From Bacillota bacterium (lineage in GTDB: Bacteria; Bacillota_E; Sulfobacillia; Sulfobacillales; Sulfobacillaceae): a stretch of DNA of 5,689 nucleotides. The notes below the pieces were generated by a model. The model did not search any database and had not been told where the DNA came from. It saw only the letters and a list, made by a program, of their open reading frames with translations. A program made the position numbers and the translations under genes. The DNA lies in assembly GCA_021820645.1 (NCBI GenBank), contig JAKADJ010000177.1, positions 1 to 5,689 of the forward strand, written 5' to 3'. Shown here piece after piece: positions 4,578-5,689 of the stretch; the first letter of the stretch is position 1, and every line of letters begins with the position of its first letter.

Positions 4578-5689
4578 CCGGGCAAAATGGGTTGTCGCCA
4601 CATGGGCCGTAGCAATTCTGCTCGGTTTATGGACTCTTCCCGGGATATACCGGCCCTTGATCACCACAATCCTATTGATAGTCGCAGGCCTAGGCTACGG
4701 GTGGTATCGACGTGTCAATTCCGCAATGGAGCCCCCTCCGCTGGAATCCGCCCCCCTGGCCGATTTTGCCGAGGCCACCTTTGATATCGGCAGCGCCGCC
4801 TTACCCCACCTCCGCCAAGGTCTTAACCGCGAAACGGCACAACATATTGCCGATATCATTCAAACCACTGTAGGTGTTGAAGCTGTGGCGATTACAGACA
4901 CCAATATCGTGCTGGGCTGGGCCGGCAAACCCTGCCCCGGGCACGAACCCGGAAGCTTACTCTCCCTGACCACCCGACAAGTCATGCGGGACCGCGTCAC
5001 CCGCGTCTTGAATACCGACGTGTTACAAGGATCCTATGAGGACTGTCAGTTAGGTGTCGTAGTCATTACGCCCCTTATTTCTCACGATCAGTCGGTGGGA
5101 TCAGTCAAGCTCTATGTCGCGGAAGAAAGTATGCTTCCGCAACGAACCCGCCGATTTGCCGAAGGAATTGCGCAGTTACTCTCCATTTTGCTGGAAGTGG
5201 CAGAAGTCGATCGTCAGCGCAGTTTAGCCTCGGCGGCTCGTCTAGAAGCACTACAAGCGCAGATCCGACCCCATTTTCTTTTCAACGTATTAAATACCAT
5301 CATCTCGTTTTCGCGGACCGACCCCGACAAAGCCCGTGATCTCTTAATCCAGTTGTCGTCGTTTTTTCGGCGCTCGCTCTCCCATCGGGGCCCGACCATC
5401 CTCCTCAAAGATGAACTGGATTATGTCGAAACCTATCTCCGTCTGGAGAAAGCACGCTATGGGGATAAACTCCGGTACCGACTACGGGTTCAACCCGAGG
5501 CCCTCAATATCCCGGTCCCGATCTTGACGATCCAACCGCTAGTCGAAAATGCCATACTCCACGGAATCGCGGACCAGGAAGAACCGGGAATGGTTAGTAT
5601 CTCCGTCCGCTACCGGCAATCTGACATCCTCATCTATATTTCCGACAACGGTTCCGGGATTCCAAAAGCCAAGCAGTACGAAATATTTG
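4570..5689 (+). CDS. LytS/YehU-type sensor histidine kinase, C-terminus cut by window end
   Basis: The first 373 codons of a membrane sensor kinase. Two hydrophobic segments (about 7-24 and 29-46) form a hairpin anchor with almost no outside loop. A cytosolic GAF-like sensor region follows (about 85-205), with cysteines C122 and C159. The His_kinase (PF06580) core holds the phosphoacceptor H235 in ALQAQIRPHFLFNVLNTI. The HATPase_c domain begins with the N box PLVENAILHGI (E326, N327, H331) and the G1 box DNGSGIP (359-365). The reading frame is open to the window edge, just after the G1 box, so the rest of the ATP lid and the tail are missing. The ATG overlaps the upstream gene by 8 bases; AGAGGAGG at 4551-4558 is 11 bases before it. 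A LytTR-type response regulator downstream is expected from the family but lies outside the window. The signal sensed is unknown. Confidence 0.9.
   Translation, partial: MDSRAKWVVATWAVAILLGLWTLPGIYRPLITTILLIVAGLGYGWYRRVNSAMEPPPLESAPLADFAEATFDIGSAALPHLRQGLNRETAQHIADIIQTTVGVEAVAITDTNIVLGWAGKPCPGHEPGSLLSLTTRQVMRDRVTRVLNTDVLQGSYEDCQLGVVVITPLISHDQSVGSVKLYVAEESMLPQRTRRFAEGIAQLLSILLEVAEVDRQRSLASAARLEALQAQIRPHFLFNVLNTIISFSRTDPDKARDLLIQLSSFFRRSLSHRGPTILLKDELDYVETYLRLEKARYGDKLRYRLRVQPEALNIPVPILTIQPLVENAILHGIADQEEPGMVSISVRYRQSDILIYISDNGSGIPKAKQYEIF

Overview
The window suggests a sporeforming-type Firmicute, perhaps an acidophile of the Sulfobacillus kind. This rests on moderate GC with strong AGGAGG-type ribosome binding sites, TTG and GTG starts, a relative of the PRK06851 ATPase family and a LytS-type kinase. 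The genus is a guess from gene style and was not tested by any search.

Layout. At the left edge two genes run leftward. The first (320 to 81) encodes a 79-codon glutaredoxin-like protein. The second (60 to beyond the edge) is the start of a probable DUF302 protein. The glutaredoxin reading frame is intact except for a TGA exactly where the first cysteine of the CPHC active site belongs. It therefore looks like an unannotated selenoprotein with a U-P-H-C motif, and a weak SECIS-like hairpin can be drawn downstream of the codon. Divergent from it is a rightward gene (446-1450) that matches the two-lobed PRK06851 P-loop family in layout but has lost the Walker A lysine in both lobes.

After a 187-base gap holding a TGTACAA/TTGTACA inverted repeat and a candidate promoter comes a monocistronic 14-TM APC-type amino acid permease (1638-3248, TTG start), closed by a strong intrinsic terminator. 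A second transcription unit follows: nicotinamidase PncA (3373-3990), a second isochorismatase-fold protein whose catalytic cysteine is replaced by serine (3993-4577), and a LytS/YehU-type sensor histidine kinase (from 4570, overlapping by 8 bases and running off the window).

How the genes work together. The glutaredoxin and DUF302 protein are probably a thiol or selenol redox pair. PncA feeds NAD salvage from nicotinamide. Its tight linkage to a cysteine-less homologue and a membrane sensor kinase hints at a signalling link, but that is inference from gene order only. No tRNA, rRNA, CRISPR array or insertion sequence was seen. No stretch longer than 300 bases lacks a gene.
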